Part shown: positions 1-5,899 of the stretch, piece after piece
Numbering within the stretch: the stretch's first letter is position 1
How the letters are laid out: the number at the start of each line of letters is the position of its first letter
Assembly (NCBI GenBank): GCA_015231815.1
Contig: JADGAW010000044.1
Location: forward strand, 1 to 11,791
Length of the DNA stretch: 11,791 nt
Direction of reading: 5' to 3'
Source: Nitrospinota bacterium
GTDB taxonomy: Bacteria; Nitrospinota_A; JADGAW01
Made by a program: the position numbers and the translations under genes
The notes under the pieces: generated by a model
Told to the model about the DNA's origin: nothing
Database searches by the model: none
The model's input: only the letters and a program-made list of their open reading frames with translations

Positions 1-40
1 CTGAACAGCACCTTCACCTCTTGGTGAAGTCGCTGTTCAG
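1..40. repeat. 40-base hairpin (imperfect inverted repeat)
   Basis: Bases 1-9 pair perfectly with 32-40, and bases 12-18 pair perfectly with 23-29. The two blocks are separated by a 2x2 mismatch (10-11 against 30-31), and the loop is the four bases 19-22. No T-run follows on the plus strand and no A-run can be seen before it at the window edge, so it is not a canonical intrinsic terminator. It abuts the repeat copy that starts near 36. It may be the end of a larger element or a 3' stem of a gene outside the window. Confidence 0.7.
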
Positions 41-110
41 TTGAAAATCCGTTCAAAGCTTGCCCCGTCAATGGTCTCAAGAGTTAATTAGTTTTTATCT
101 CTATTTCTCA
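36..110. repeat. Degenerate copy of a palindromic intergenic repeat
   Basis: Bases 60-110 match 2535-2585 over 51 positions with six differences, all of them transitions. The 12 bases just before this block (48-59) are the exact reverse complement of the loop of the other copy (2523-2534). The left arm expected at 36-47 is eroded, with only about half of its positions fitting. It therefore looks like an older copy of the same small non-coding element, with its loop in the opposite orientation. No transposase is nearby, so a MITE- or REP-like label is only an inference. Confidence 0.7.
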
Positions 111-120
111 GTCTTATTTC

Positions 121-149
121 TTAGAATAATTGGTGCACCAAAGTATGGT
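121..149 (+). promoter_or_regulatory. Possible promoter of the DUF420-like gene with embedded palindrome
   Basis: TTAGAA (121-126) and TATGGT (144-149) are 17 bases apart and each matches four of six sigma-70 consensus bases. Between them lies a perfect 12-bp palindrome, TTGGTGCACCAA (130-141). A palindrome between the -35 and -10 would suit a repressor or other regulator. The promoter match itself is weak. Confidence 0.3.
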
Positions 150-180
150 AAGATTTCTTCTCTAAAAATTAAATGTAACT

Positions 181-888
181 ATGAAAGAACTTCTGGCAAA
201 ACCTGGATTTCTCGGAACCTACGGCACTTTGGGGGCAGACTTTAGCTACCTGCTTTCTCTTTTTTTTACAACAATTTTTCTTTACAGTTGGTATGCTGCA
301 AAAAAGGGCAAAGGAACTCGACATCACAATTTCATTCTCTGGGGCATGGCTTCAATGCTCATCTATTTTAGTGCATACTATGTTGTCCGCAGACTTGCAA
401 CTATTGCAATTGAAGGAAGAGAAGGCTTTGGAGGTCCTGATTGGGTTTACATGCAGGTTTTTACTCCTTTGCTCATCGTTCATATTTTATTGGTAATTTT
501 TGGCATTATTACAGCACTCTACATGATTTATTTAGGTTTTAAAACATCGATAAAGGAGGAAGGAAACTATAAACTTATTGAAGGAGAAAGAATTGGAGAC
601 AGAAACAAACGGTTAAAAATGTTTCTTGGTACAATTTTCTTGATTGGACTCATAGGGTATTTACGATGCAGTATTCCTGACTGCTGGATTTTTTACTCGG
701 TTCTTGCCTTCATGGTTACATTATTTTTTGCCCTGCAAACCCTTATTGAACATTTTTTACCAGACGGAGCTCAACGGCATCGCATTTTGGGGAAAATCAC
801 CATGTCACTTTTTGTGGCAATTCCTGTCACCAGCACTTTCATTTACCTTATTCTTTACGTCCTTTACGAACCAAAGTTTCTTTCCTGA
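181..888 (+). CDS. DUF420-like polytopic membrane protein
   Basis: This is a 235-residue integral membrane protein with about six predicted membrane segments (roughly residues 21-40, 51-70, 93-118, 147-161, 168-190 and 207-228). The pattern resembles DUF420/COG2322 proteins (YozB type): a histidine pair (48-49) before the second helix, His101 inside a helix, and His200 leading into a last helix ending in IYLILYVLY. Some family members are linked to cytochrome oxidase assembly, and the histidines could bind haem or metal, but no reaction is established. It is somewhat longer than the roughly 150-200 residues I recall for the family, because of a soluble loop near 119-143. The ATG at 181 is the first possible start after an in-frame stop at 163-165, and no clear Shine-Dalgarno precedes it. 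It stands alone and converges on the next gene with a 34-base gap. I am confident of a membrane protein and less so of the family. Confidence 0.75.
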   Translation: MKELLAKPGFLGTYGTLGADFSYLLSLFFTTIFLYSWYAAKKGKGTRHHNFILWGMASMLIYFSAYYVVRRLATIAIEGREGFGGPDWVYMQVFTPLLIVHILLVIFGIITALYMIYLGFKTSIKEEGNYKLIEGERIGDRNKRLKMFLGTIFLIGLIGYLRCSIPDCWIFYSVLAFMVTLFFALQTLIEHFLPDGAQRHRILGKITMSLFVAIPVTSTFIYLILYVLYEPKFLS

Positions 889-922
889 AAACACCTCTCA
901 TAGTTTAAAGGCTCTATACTTT

Positions 923-2389
923 TTATTTTTTAATGGAGCGTTTTTTGAGGTGCTTTTTGAGATCAACGATAAAAGTATTATTGAAAATATGGTCATGAAG
1001 AAACTCAATGGAATATATTGTTGCAAGGAATTGCGCCAGACCCTTAGGGAGTCCTTTTTTTTCCAACTTTTCTGAAGCGTTCTTCTTGTAAAAAATCTTT
1101 TGTGTTTTTTTAATGGAAGCTGACGTTTTTTTATAAGCATAATCAAAAGCCTTTTTTCTTTGTTCATAAGAAAATTCTGGCGTTGATAAAAAGGGGGTAT
1201 TTCTGCGTTGAGAGCCATCATTTAAATATTCTTCCGGCCTTCTGAGAAGATAACCATTTTCTTCGGCGATTTGAAACATCTCAGTATTGGGATAAGGAAG
1301 AATGTGGTAAAAACTTGCTGCCATTACCGGATATTTTGTGGCAAGTTTTATCGTACGTTCAAAATCGTCCCATGTTTCTTCTGGAACTCCAATAAGTAAA
1401 AAAAGTTCAACCATATAGCCAAGTTCACAGGCTATGCTAATTGCCTTTTCCATATCCTTTACCTTTGTTTTTTTTCTCAGTAATTTCAGAATTCGGTCAT
1501 CCCCTGATTCCACACCAAACGCTAACATTTTAAAACCAACTTCCTTCATTCTTTTGAGAAGTTCAAAATCAACCCTATCCGCTCTAATTCCGTTGTCACA
1601 CATGAGATGGAGGTCTTTAAAATTCCTTCTTTCGATTTCATCACATATTTCGTAAACCCTTTTGGGAATGAGGGTTAAACAATCATCCCGAAAACTAAAC
1701 TCACGATACCCTTGTTTGTAGTGATATTCAATTTCATCGACAACTATTTTTGGGGAGCGTACAAAAAATCGCCTTCCTATAGCGAGTTGAACAGGACAAT
1801 AGGTACAGTCATAAGGGCAACCTCGTGAAGTAAAAATTGAAATAAGCGAAGAGTAATCCCCCTTATTAAATTTACTGTAGGAGGGAAAGGGCAAAACATC
1901 GAGTTCTTTCATAAAGGGTCTGTCACCATTATAGGTAACATCCTCCCCAATACGATAAATAAGCCCCTCAATTTCGTGGAGTTGCTTTTCCCCCTTCATC
2001 AGTTCCAAAAGGGTAAGTTCACCTTCCAGAACAATGCCATAATCAATAGCCTCACATTCTTCCAAAACGTTATTTCTCATTGTTGAGATATGCGCTCCTC
2101 CGGCAACAACTTTTATCTGAGGGAATTTTTCCTTTACTCTTCGGAAAACATTGTAGTTATGCAGGTAATTTAGGCTCATAATGCTTAAGCCAATAATGTC
2201 TGGATTACATCGAGAAATTTCCTCGTGGAGTTTTTCCTCGCTGTTTTTTGTAACATTTAAATCAAAAACACTGTTTTCAACTTTATTGAGAGAGAGGAAC
2301 TCAGATAAATAACCAATACCCGCAGGAAGAACATTGGAAAATGTGGAGTCATAGTTTGCCTGAACAAAGAGAATATTACTGAATCTCAT
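923..2389 (-). CDS. B12-binding-domain radical SAM protein
   Basis: This is a complete 488-residue enzyme. The N-terminal half (about 1-150) has the Rossmann-like cobalamin-binding layout of B12-dependent radical SAM proteins, with LPAGIGYLSEFL near 21, VVAGGAH at 94-100 and the EGE turn at 122-124. No DxHxxG cobalamin-ligand motif is visible, as in many BchE-like members. The radical SAM core follows with CxxxCxxC at Cys191, Cys195 and Cys198 (SRGCPYDCTYC), which should ligate a 4Fe-4S cluster and cleave S-adenosylmethionine. Further core motifs are FGVESGDD and LIGVPEE. The lysine-rich C-terminus (about 410-488) matches nothing I recognise. Relatives act as methylases or C-C bond-forming enzymes on lipids, porphyrins, hopanoids or antibiotics, and the substrate here is unknown. 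It has its own promoter-like motif, no Shine-Dalgarno before ATG 2389, and lies 292 bases downstream of a glycosyltransferase gene on the same strand. Confidence 0.9.
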   Translation of the reverse strand: MRFSNILFVQANYDSTFSNVLPAGIGYLSEFLSLNKVENSVFDLNVTKNSEEKLHEEISRCNPDIIGLSIMSLNYLHNYNVFRRVKEKFPQIKVVAGGAHISTMRNNVLEECEAIDYGIVLEGELTLLELMKGEKQLHEIEGLIYRIGEDVTYNGDRPFMKELDVLPFPSYSKFNKGDYSSLISIFTSRGCPYDCTYCPVQLAIGRRFFVRSPKIVVDEIEYHYKQGYREFSFRDDCLTLIPKRVYEICDEIERRNFKDLHLMCDNGIRADRVDFELLKRMKEVGFKMLAFGVESGDDRILKLLRKKTKVKDMEKAISIACELGYMVELFLLIGVPEETWDDFERTIKLATKYPVMAASFYHILPYPNTEMFQIAEENGYLLRRPEEYLNDGSQRRNTPFLSTPEFSYEQRKKAFDYAYKKTSASIKKTQKIFYKKNASEKLEKKGLPKGLAQFLATIYSIEFLHDHIFNNTFIVDLKKHLKKRSIKK

Positions 2390-2441
2390 AGTTTAGAGAA
2401 AATGTATATAAAAAAGGGTTGTTTACCTAAAAATGAAAAAC

Positions 2442-2457
2442 ATTATAACGTTAAAAT
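2442..2457 (-). promoter_or_regulatory. Promoter-like motif of the radical SAM gene
   Basis: Read on the minus strand this is ATTTTAACGTTATAAT, ending in a perfect TATAAT -10 box. The same 16 bases occur exactly at 5265-5280 ahead of exbB, and a 12-base variant lies at 4506-4517. No good -35 box is seen 16-18 bases upstream. The core TAACGTTA is palindromic, so it could also be an operator. The start codon is 52 bases downstream. Confidence 0.5.
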
Positions 2458-2482
2458 AGTTGGCTTCATGAAGCAGCAATGA

Positions 2483-2586
2483 ACTGAAAGAGATAGATAG
2501 AATCGGATAATTGATGGGACAAGCTTTGAACGGATTGTCCCATCAATGGTCTCGAGAGCTAATTGGTTTCTATCTCTATTTCTCAA
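2483..2586. repeat. Palindromic intergenic repeat with intact stem
   Basis: The core is a perfect 12-bp stem, TTGATGGGACAA (2511-2522) pairing with TTGTCCCATCAA (2535-2546), around a 12-base loop (2523-2534). Outside it the flanks are imperfectly complementary around a GATAGAA core, and CTCGAG sits in the right flank. The right half matches bases 60-110, where the loop is in the opposite orientation. The ends are approximate. It has no coding capacity and looks like a small mobile or recombination-prone palindromic unit. It could also fold in RNA as part of the 3' end of the glycosyltransferase transcript. Confidence 0.75.
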
Positions 2587-2681
2587 ATGAAAGCATACAG
2601 TAACACAATCTTAATAAAAAACAGATGTATGATGGCACAAGTTATATAAAGCAAGAATCTTTCATTTCAACTATTTGATAT

Positions 2682-4421
2682 TTACCTAATTTGAAAGATT
2701 TTAACGGTTGCTCCAAAAAGCTCAGGTTCTTTCTCGTTAAAGATTTTCAGTAAAGTGCCCTTCTCCTCTATTTCACGAAAAAAAACAGAGCTCTTCTTTA
2801 ACGTCTCTTTATATTTTGGTACGTTATAGAGGTAATGTGGATCATAAACCTTGTACACCAAACTATTCAAGCCTGCGAGAATAATAAACTGAATACCTGC
2901 CGACTTGAGGTTGGCAACAGTTAGTTCTTCAATTCCATCAATGTAAACATCCTCTTGACCTGAATAATCAATTTTCATAAGGCGAATATCGTAGGTTTTT
3001 GAGGGCAACGCTTTCAGGCGATAGGTTAGACTGTTTCCCTTGAGATGACCAACATCCCTCGAGCCTTTGAGAATAGTTTGAGTAACATTCTCAAGATTTT
3101 GCGCAAGGTTTGGAGAGTTGAGTTTATCCATTAAGATAACGCTTCCTTGAGAAAGATTTCCTTCCACCCACTTTTTTGCCGCAAAATAGGTACTCTCACC
3201 ACTTATTTTCTTATTAAACGAGTACATTGACAAAATTTGAGGAAAAACAATGATAAACACCATTATTCCCAGAGCAAGGATTTGATTTTCTTTCTTATTC
3301 ATATAAGAGATGAACATATACAGAGAATATACCGAGAGAATCATAAGAAAAGGAAAGGTTAAAAGGATGTAGTTTGGATCGAGATAGATGGAATTACCAA
3401 TAATCAAAAAATAGACCAACGGAAAGCTGGAAAGTATCATGCCCTCTTTATTTTTTTGTAAAAATGAAACAATTATTCCGACAAGAGAAAGGAGAAAAAG
3501 AGGTGTTCCCAAACTCTCGTTAAGAACTTCAACAAGATAAAAAAACCCTCCTCGTTGAAAATAGGCAGGAGCAACGGCATTCTTAAAGCCAGCATTGAGC
3601 TGTTCTATAACGGTTCCGAAGCACGTATTAAAATCAAAGACAATAAAGGGGGTTAAGAGCAAATAGCTCAGAACTAAAACAATGACCTGAGGAGCAAAAA
3701 TATCTTTTATATAAACCGACAACAAGGTCTTTTCTTTGTAATAAGAAAAAATATTTGCCAACAAAAGGGGAAGAAGTATTACGATACTATTCATCTTGGT
3801 ACAGATTGCAAGAGAACAGCAAAGAGTTGCAAAAAGCCAATTTTTTCTTATATTACTTTGGTAAGCTTTAATGATGAAATAGAGTGAAACAGTAATGAGG
3901 AAGGTTTGAGGAATATCAGGTTTCGCAATATGGGCAAATTGAATAAACAAAAAATTAAACGCAAGTAAAGATGCGCATATTGTCGCTTTACCATTATCGT
4001 TAAAAAATAGTTTAGCCGCTTTATAAAGAAATAAGACCGTTAAACATGCCGTAATACCGGAAAAGTAACGTGCGATTAAATAAAACGCCCAAGGGTCTTT
4101 ATAAAATTGAATTGCAAAATCAGCAGTTGAGGAGAATAGTCCATAGAGTTTTCCTAATACGAAATAAACGCAAAAGAAGAAAAAGAGCAAATATCCGTAA
4201 AGCGAGCCATGGATGAGCCCAACTCCTGAAACACATGGATTTATATTTCCAGAACCGTAATAAAAAGCTTTTTCTACTGCTCCCCCTTTTTCATCAATCG
4301 TAAACATTACCCCATCTTGAATTGAGATATTGTAAACACCCCACATTGAAGCTAAAAGGGTGAAAATCATCAGCAATGCTATCACGAGAGAAAATTTCTT
4401 AGCTTTTAAATAACCAACCAT
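2682..4421 (-). CDS. GT-C superfamily membrane glycosyltransferase (PMT/ArnT-like)
   Basis: This is a complete 579-residue polytopic protein, likely to transfer a sugar from a polyprenyl-phosphate donor onto a lipid or protein acceptor on the outer face of the inner membrane. The first helix (about 10-30) is followed by the acidic pair Asp43-Glu44 in the first external loop, where GT-C enzymes keep their catalytic acidic motif. A second loop carries FAHIAKPDIPQTF (162-174), matching the His-x-Ala-Lys/Arg-x-Asp motif of the PMT_2/ArnT-like family. About ten further hydrophobic segments run to about residue 405. After them comes a soluble, probably periplasmic, C-terminal domain of about 170 residues. 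Donor and acceptor cannot be read from sequence. No Shine-Dalgarno precedes ATG 4421, and the next in-frame ATG would delete much of helix one, so I keep the first. It lies 107 bases after exbB, with a separate promoter-like motif between. Confidence 0.88.
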   Translation of the reverse strand: MVGYLKAKKFSLVIALLMIFTLLASMWGVYNISIQDGVMFTIDEKGGAVEKAFYYGSGNINPCVSGVGLIHGSLYGYLLFFFFCVYFVLGKLYGLFSSTADFAIQFYKDPWAFYLIARYFSGITACLTVLFLYKAAKLFFNDNGKATICASLLAFNFLFIQFAHIAKPDIPQTFLITVSLYFIIKAYQSNIRKNWLFATLCCSLAICTKMNSIVILLPLLLANIFSYYKEKTLLSVYIKDIFAPQVIVLVLSYLLLTPFIVFDFNTCFGTVIEQLNAGFKNAVAPAYFQRGGFFYLVEVLNESLGTPLFLLSLVGIIVSFLQKNKEGMILSSFPLVYFLIIGNSIYLDPNYILLTFPFLMILSVYSLYMFISYMNKKENQILALGIMVFIIVFPQILSMYSFNKKISGESTYFAAKKWVEGNLSQGSVILMDKLNSPNLAQNLENVTQTILKGSRDVGHLKGNSLTYRLKALPSKTYDIRLMKIDYSGQEDVYIDGIEELTVANLKSAGIQFIILAGLNSLVYKVYDPHYLYNVPKYKETLKKSSVFFREIEEKGTLLKIFNEKEPELFGATVKIFQIR

Positions 4422-4505
4422 AGATTATCAAATCAATGTCTTTTTTCACGAGAAGGTATGAAGAAATGAAAGAATGTAAAACTGCTTTTTTACTGTAATA
4501 ATGCT

Positions 4506-4517
4506 TAACGTCAGAAT
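4506..4517 (-). promoter_or_regulatory. Variant promoter/operator motif ahead of the glycosyltransferase
   Basis: On the minus strand this reads ATTCTGACGTTA, matching the first 12 bases of the motif at 2442-2457 and 5265-5280 with two transitions. Four further bases upstream (AACT) also match the radical SAM copy. The TATAAT box is not preserved here. It lies 84 bases upstream of ATG 4421 and just after the exbB stop codon. Confidence 0.35.
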
Positions 4518-4528
4518 AGTTCCGACAA

Positions 4529-5236
4529 TTAGATCATTTCTTTGTTGTGAATTAACTCTTCAATGAGGTTGAGGGATACTTCCTCCATTTCAAAGACAAA
4601 AAAGTCAACTTTGCCTTTAAAGTAATGATAGCAAAGAAGTATTGGAATACCGACAATCAAGCCAGTAGCAGTAGTAATTAAGGCTTCTGAAATACCACTT
4701 GCCACAAGACCAGGATTTCCGGTTCCACTAATAGAAATAACTTCGAAAGCTTTAATCATGCCAAGAACCGTTCCTAAGAGTCCTAACATCGGTGTGAGAT
4801 TTGCCAATGCACCAAGCATTCTGAGGTTCGTGGATAAAAGAGCAGATTCATGTTGACCCGCTGCTTCAATTGCCCGTTCAATTTCGTAAATTCCATGACG
4901 ACAGTGGAGGAGTCCTGCTTTGATAATTCGATACAGAGGAATATCAAGCTCATTACATCGATGAACTGCTTTTTCAATATCATTTCTCATCCAGTAATTA
5001 CGTATTTCATCCAAATGTTTTGTTGATAAAACCTTTCTTTCACTCAATGTAAGGAGTCGTTCAATAATTAACGTCAAGCCAACCAAAGAACACAAAATAA
5101 TGGGATACATTACTGGACCGCCCTTTTCTATCATGAGCATTATCCAGACAGCTCCTTTATCAACCTTAGATGCATCAGCAGCATAAACAACTGAGGGAAT
5201 AAGAAAAAGAATAAAGAGAAAAATATATTTATACAT
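4529..5236 (-). CDS. exbB: MotA/TolQ/ExbB-family proton channel subunit with signal peptide
   Basis: This 235-residue protein has a hydrophobic signal peptide (1-20, likely cleavage after VYA19 or YAA20) and a short periplasmic stretch. Three membrane helices follow near 42-60, 143-165 and 187-207. The diagnostic family motifs are LTPMLGLLGTVLGMIKAF (147-164) and SEALITTATGLIVGIP (183-198). Such proteins form the pentameric proton-driven stator that works with ExbD to energise TonB-type outer-membrane import. The N-terminal signal and overall length favour ExbB over TolQ or MotA. ExbD normally follows at once, but the next 107 bases are non-coding and the next gene is a glycosyltransferase. 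The partner must therefore be elsewhere, or the protein has another role. No Shine-Dalgarno is visible, and a perfect TATAAT lies 28 bases upstream of ATG 5236. Confidence 0.92.
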   Translation of the reverse strand: MYKYIFLFILFLIPSVVYAADASKVDKGAVWIMLMIEKGGPVMYPIILCSLVGLTLIIERLLTLSERKVLSTKHLDEIRNYWMRNDIEKAVHRCNELDIPLYRIIKAGLLHCRHGIYEIERAIEAAGQHESALLSTNLRMLGALANLTPMLGLLGTVLGMIKAFEVISISGTGNPGLVASGISEALITTATGLIVGIPILLCYHYFKGKVDFFVFEMEEVSLNLIEELIHNKEMI

Positions 5237-5264
5237 ATTTGTTTGTTTAAGTAAAAAAGAGAAT

Positions 5265-5280
5265 ATTATAACGTTAAAAT
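5265..5280 (-). promoter_or_regulatory. Promoter-like motif of exbB
   Basis: The minus strand reads ATTTTAACGTTATAAT, ending in TATAAT 28 bases upstream of the exbB start. It is identical over 16 bases to the motif ahead of the radical SAM gene. The position and the -10 match support a promoter, but the -35 is weak (TTCGAA at a 17-base spacing). Confidence 0.55.
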
Positions 5281-5291
5281 TCTTGGGTTCG

Positions 5292-5305
5292 AAGGTTATA
5301 ACCTT
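5292..5305. promoter_or_regulatory. 14-bp palindrome, possible operator of exbB
   Basis: AAGGTTATAACCTT is a perfect palindrome centred about 30 bases upstream of the predicted -10 box of exbB. Another AAGGTT follows at 5308-5313, so on the minus strand AACCTT recurs with a spacing of 16 bases. The placement near the -35 region suits a dimeric regulator. The regulator is not identifiable from the sequence. Confidence 0.35.
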
Positions 5306-5375
5306 GGAAGGTTAAAATATTTTCTTACTCTCAAGTTCATCTTTTGGTTTCATAAATATTACGATTCCCCCACTC

Positions 5376-5807
5376 TTACTGTTGTGCAGCAGCATTTCGT
5401 GCTAACTCATCACAACGGTTGTTCCATTCATTTTCAGCATGACCTTTAACCCAAATCCACTTAATAGTGAATTTACTATTGAGTTCATCAATCTGCTGCC
5501 ACAGCTCAACGTTCTTAACAGGCTTTTTGGCGGCGGTTTTCCAACCATTTCGTTTCCAGTTTTTTATCCACTGATTAATTCCATCAATGACATATTTTGA
5601 GTCTGTGTAGAGGTTAATCTCACCTTCTGCCCCATTAATCATTTTCAAACCTTGAATAACTGCTTGCATCTCCATTCTGTTATTTGTTGTATGTTTTTCT
5701 CCGCCAGAAAATTCCTTTTTCTCTCCATTATGAAAAAGAACAATTCCATAACCTCCCGGTCCAGGGTTACCAAGACAACTACCGTCAGTGTAAATATTAA
5801 TCAGCAT
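5376..5807 (-). CDS. rnhA: Ribonuclease HI
   Basis: This complete 143-residue type 1 RNase H hydrolyses the RNA strand of RNA-DNA hybrids in the cytoplasm, removing R-loops and primers. The four catalytic acidic residues are in place: Asp8 in YTDGSCLGNPGPGG, Glu46 in NNRMEMQAV, Asp69 in LYTDSKYV, and Asp133 in NNRCDELA. His123 lies in the flexible loop VKGHAENEWNN. The basic protrusion of bacterial enzymes is present (about 80-98, KNWKRNGWKTAAKK). Length is close to the 155 residues of E. coli RNase HI, with a short C-terminus. ATG 5807 is supported by AGGAG five bases upstream (5813-5817). It is divergent from the cyclic-nucleotide-binding gene and followed after 139 bases by exbB, which seems to have its own promoter. 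Confidence 0.98.
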   Translation of the reverse strand: MLINIYTDGSCLGNPGPGGYGIVLFHNGEKKEFSGGEKHTTNNRMEMQAVIQGLKMINGAEGEINLYTDSKYVIDGINQWIKNWKRNGWKTAAKKPVKNVELWQQIDELNSKFTIKWIWVKGHAENEWNNRCDELARNAAAQQ

Positions 5808-5828
5808 AAACGCTCCTGTAAACTATAT

Positions 5829-5857
5829 AATCTAAATATGTGTAAAATGAGTGTAAA
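5829..5857 (-). promoter_or_regulatory. Predicted rnhA promoter
   Basis: On the minus strand TTTACA (5857-5852, five of six -35 bases) is followed 17 bases later by TAGATT (5834-5829, four of six -10 bases). This places a start site about 15-20 bases ahead of the rnhA start codon, near its AGGAG. It overlaps the opposing promoter of the 5900 operon. Confidence 0.4.
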
Positions 5858-5869
5858 AATTTATATAAT
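5841..5869 (+). promoter_or_regulatory. Predicted promoter of the 5900-8678 operon
   Basis: A perfect TATAAT (5864-5869) lies about 30 bases before ATG 5900, with the weak -35 TGTAAA (5841-5846) at 17-base spacing. A second TATAAT at 5826-5831 has no recognisable -35. Two copies of GTGTAAAA (5840-5847 and 5851-5858), one helical turn apart, overlap this -35 and the opposing rnhA -35. Confidence 0.4.
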
Positions 5870-5899
5870 AACTTAGTTACTCATATTAATCAGGAAAAA

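Larger units (their letters stand above)
2390..2681. other. Intergenic region, 292 bases
   Basis: No plausible gene is present. From left to right it contains the AT-rich leader of the radical SAM gene, the promoter-like motif at 2442-2457, the palindromic repeat at 2483-2586, and an AT-rich tail after the glycosyltransferase stop codon (2682-2684). I see no convincing intrinsic terminator for the glycosyltransferase. Confidence 0.7.

Noticed and set aside
1..47. The hairpin at 1-40 as an intrinsic terminator
   Set aside because: It is followed by TTGAAAATCC rather than a T-run, and no upstream gene end is visible in the window.
60..245. 61-codon frame ahead of the DUF420 gene
   Set aside because: It lies over the repeat element and the promoter region, uses no ATG start, and resembles no protein.
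923..1221. Overlapping open frames inside the radical SAM, ATPase, exbB and dehydrogenase genes (for example 898-1221, 704-1075, 6415-6696, 10465-10803)
   Set aside because: They lie in other frames of genes with recognised motifs, give low-complexity translations, and have no ribosome sites or family resemblance.
2656..2700. 9-bp inverted repeat (2656-2664 with 2692-2700) as a terminator of the glycosyltransferase gene
   Set aside because: The loop is 27 bases, one arm lies in the coding sequence, the stem is AT-rich and there is no T-run, so it is probably chance.
4422..4528. A short exbD-like gene after exbB
   Set aside because: The 107-base gap is too small for ExbD (about 130-140 codons) and shows no coding frame with ExbD features.
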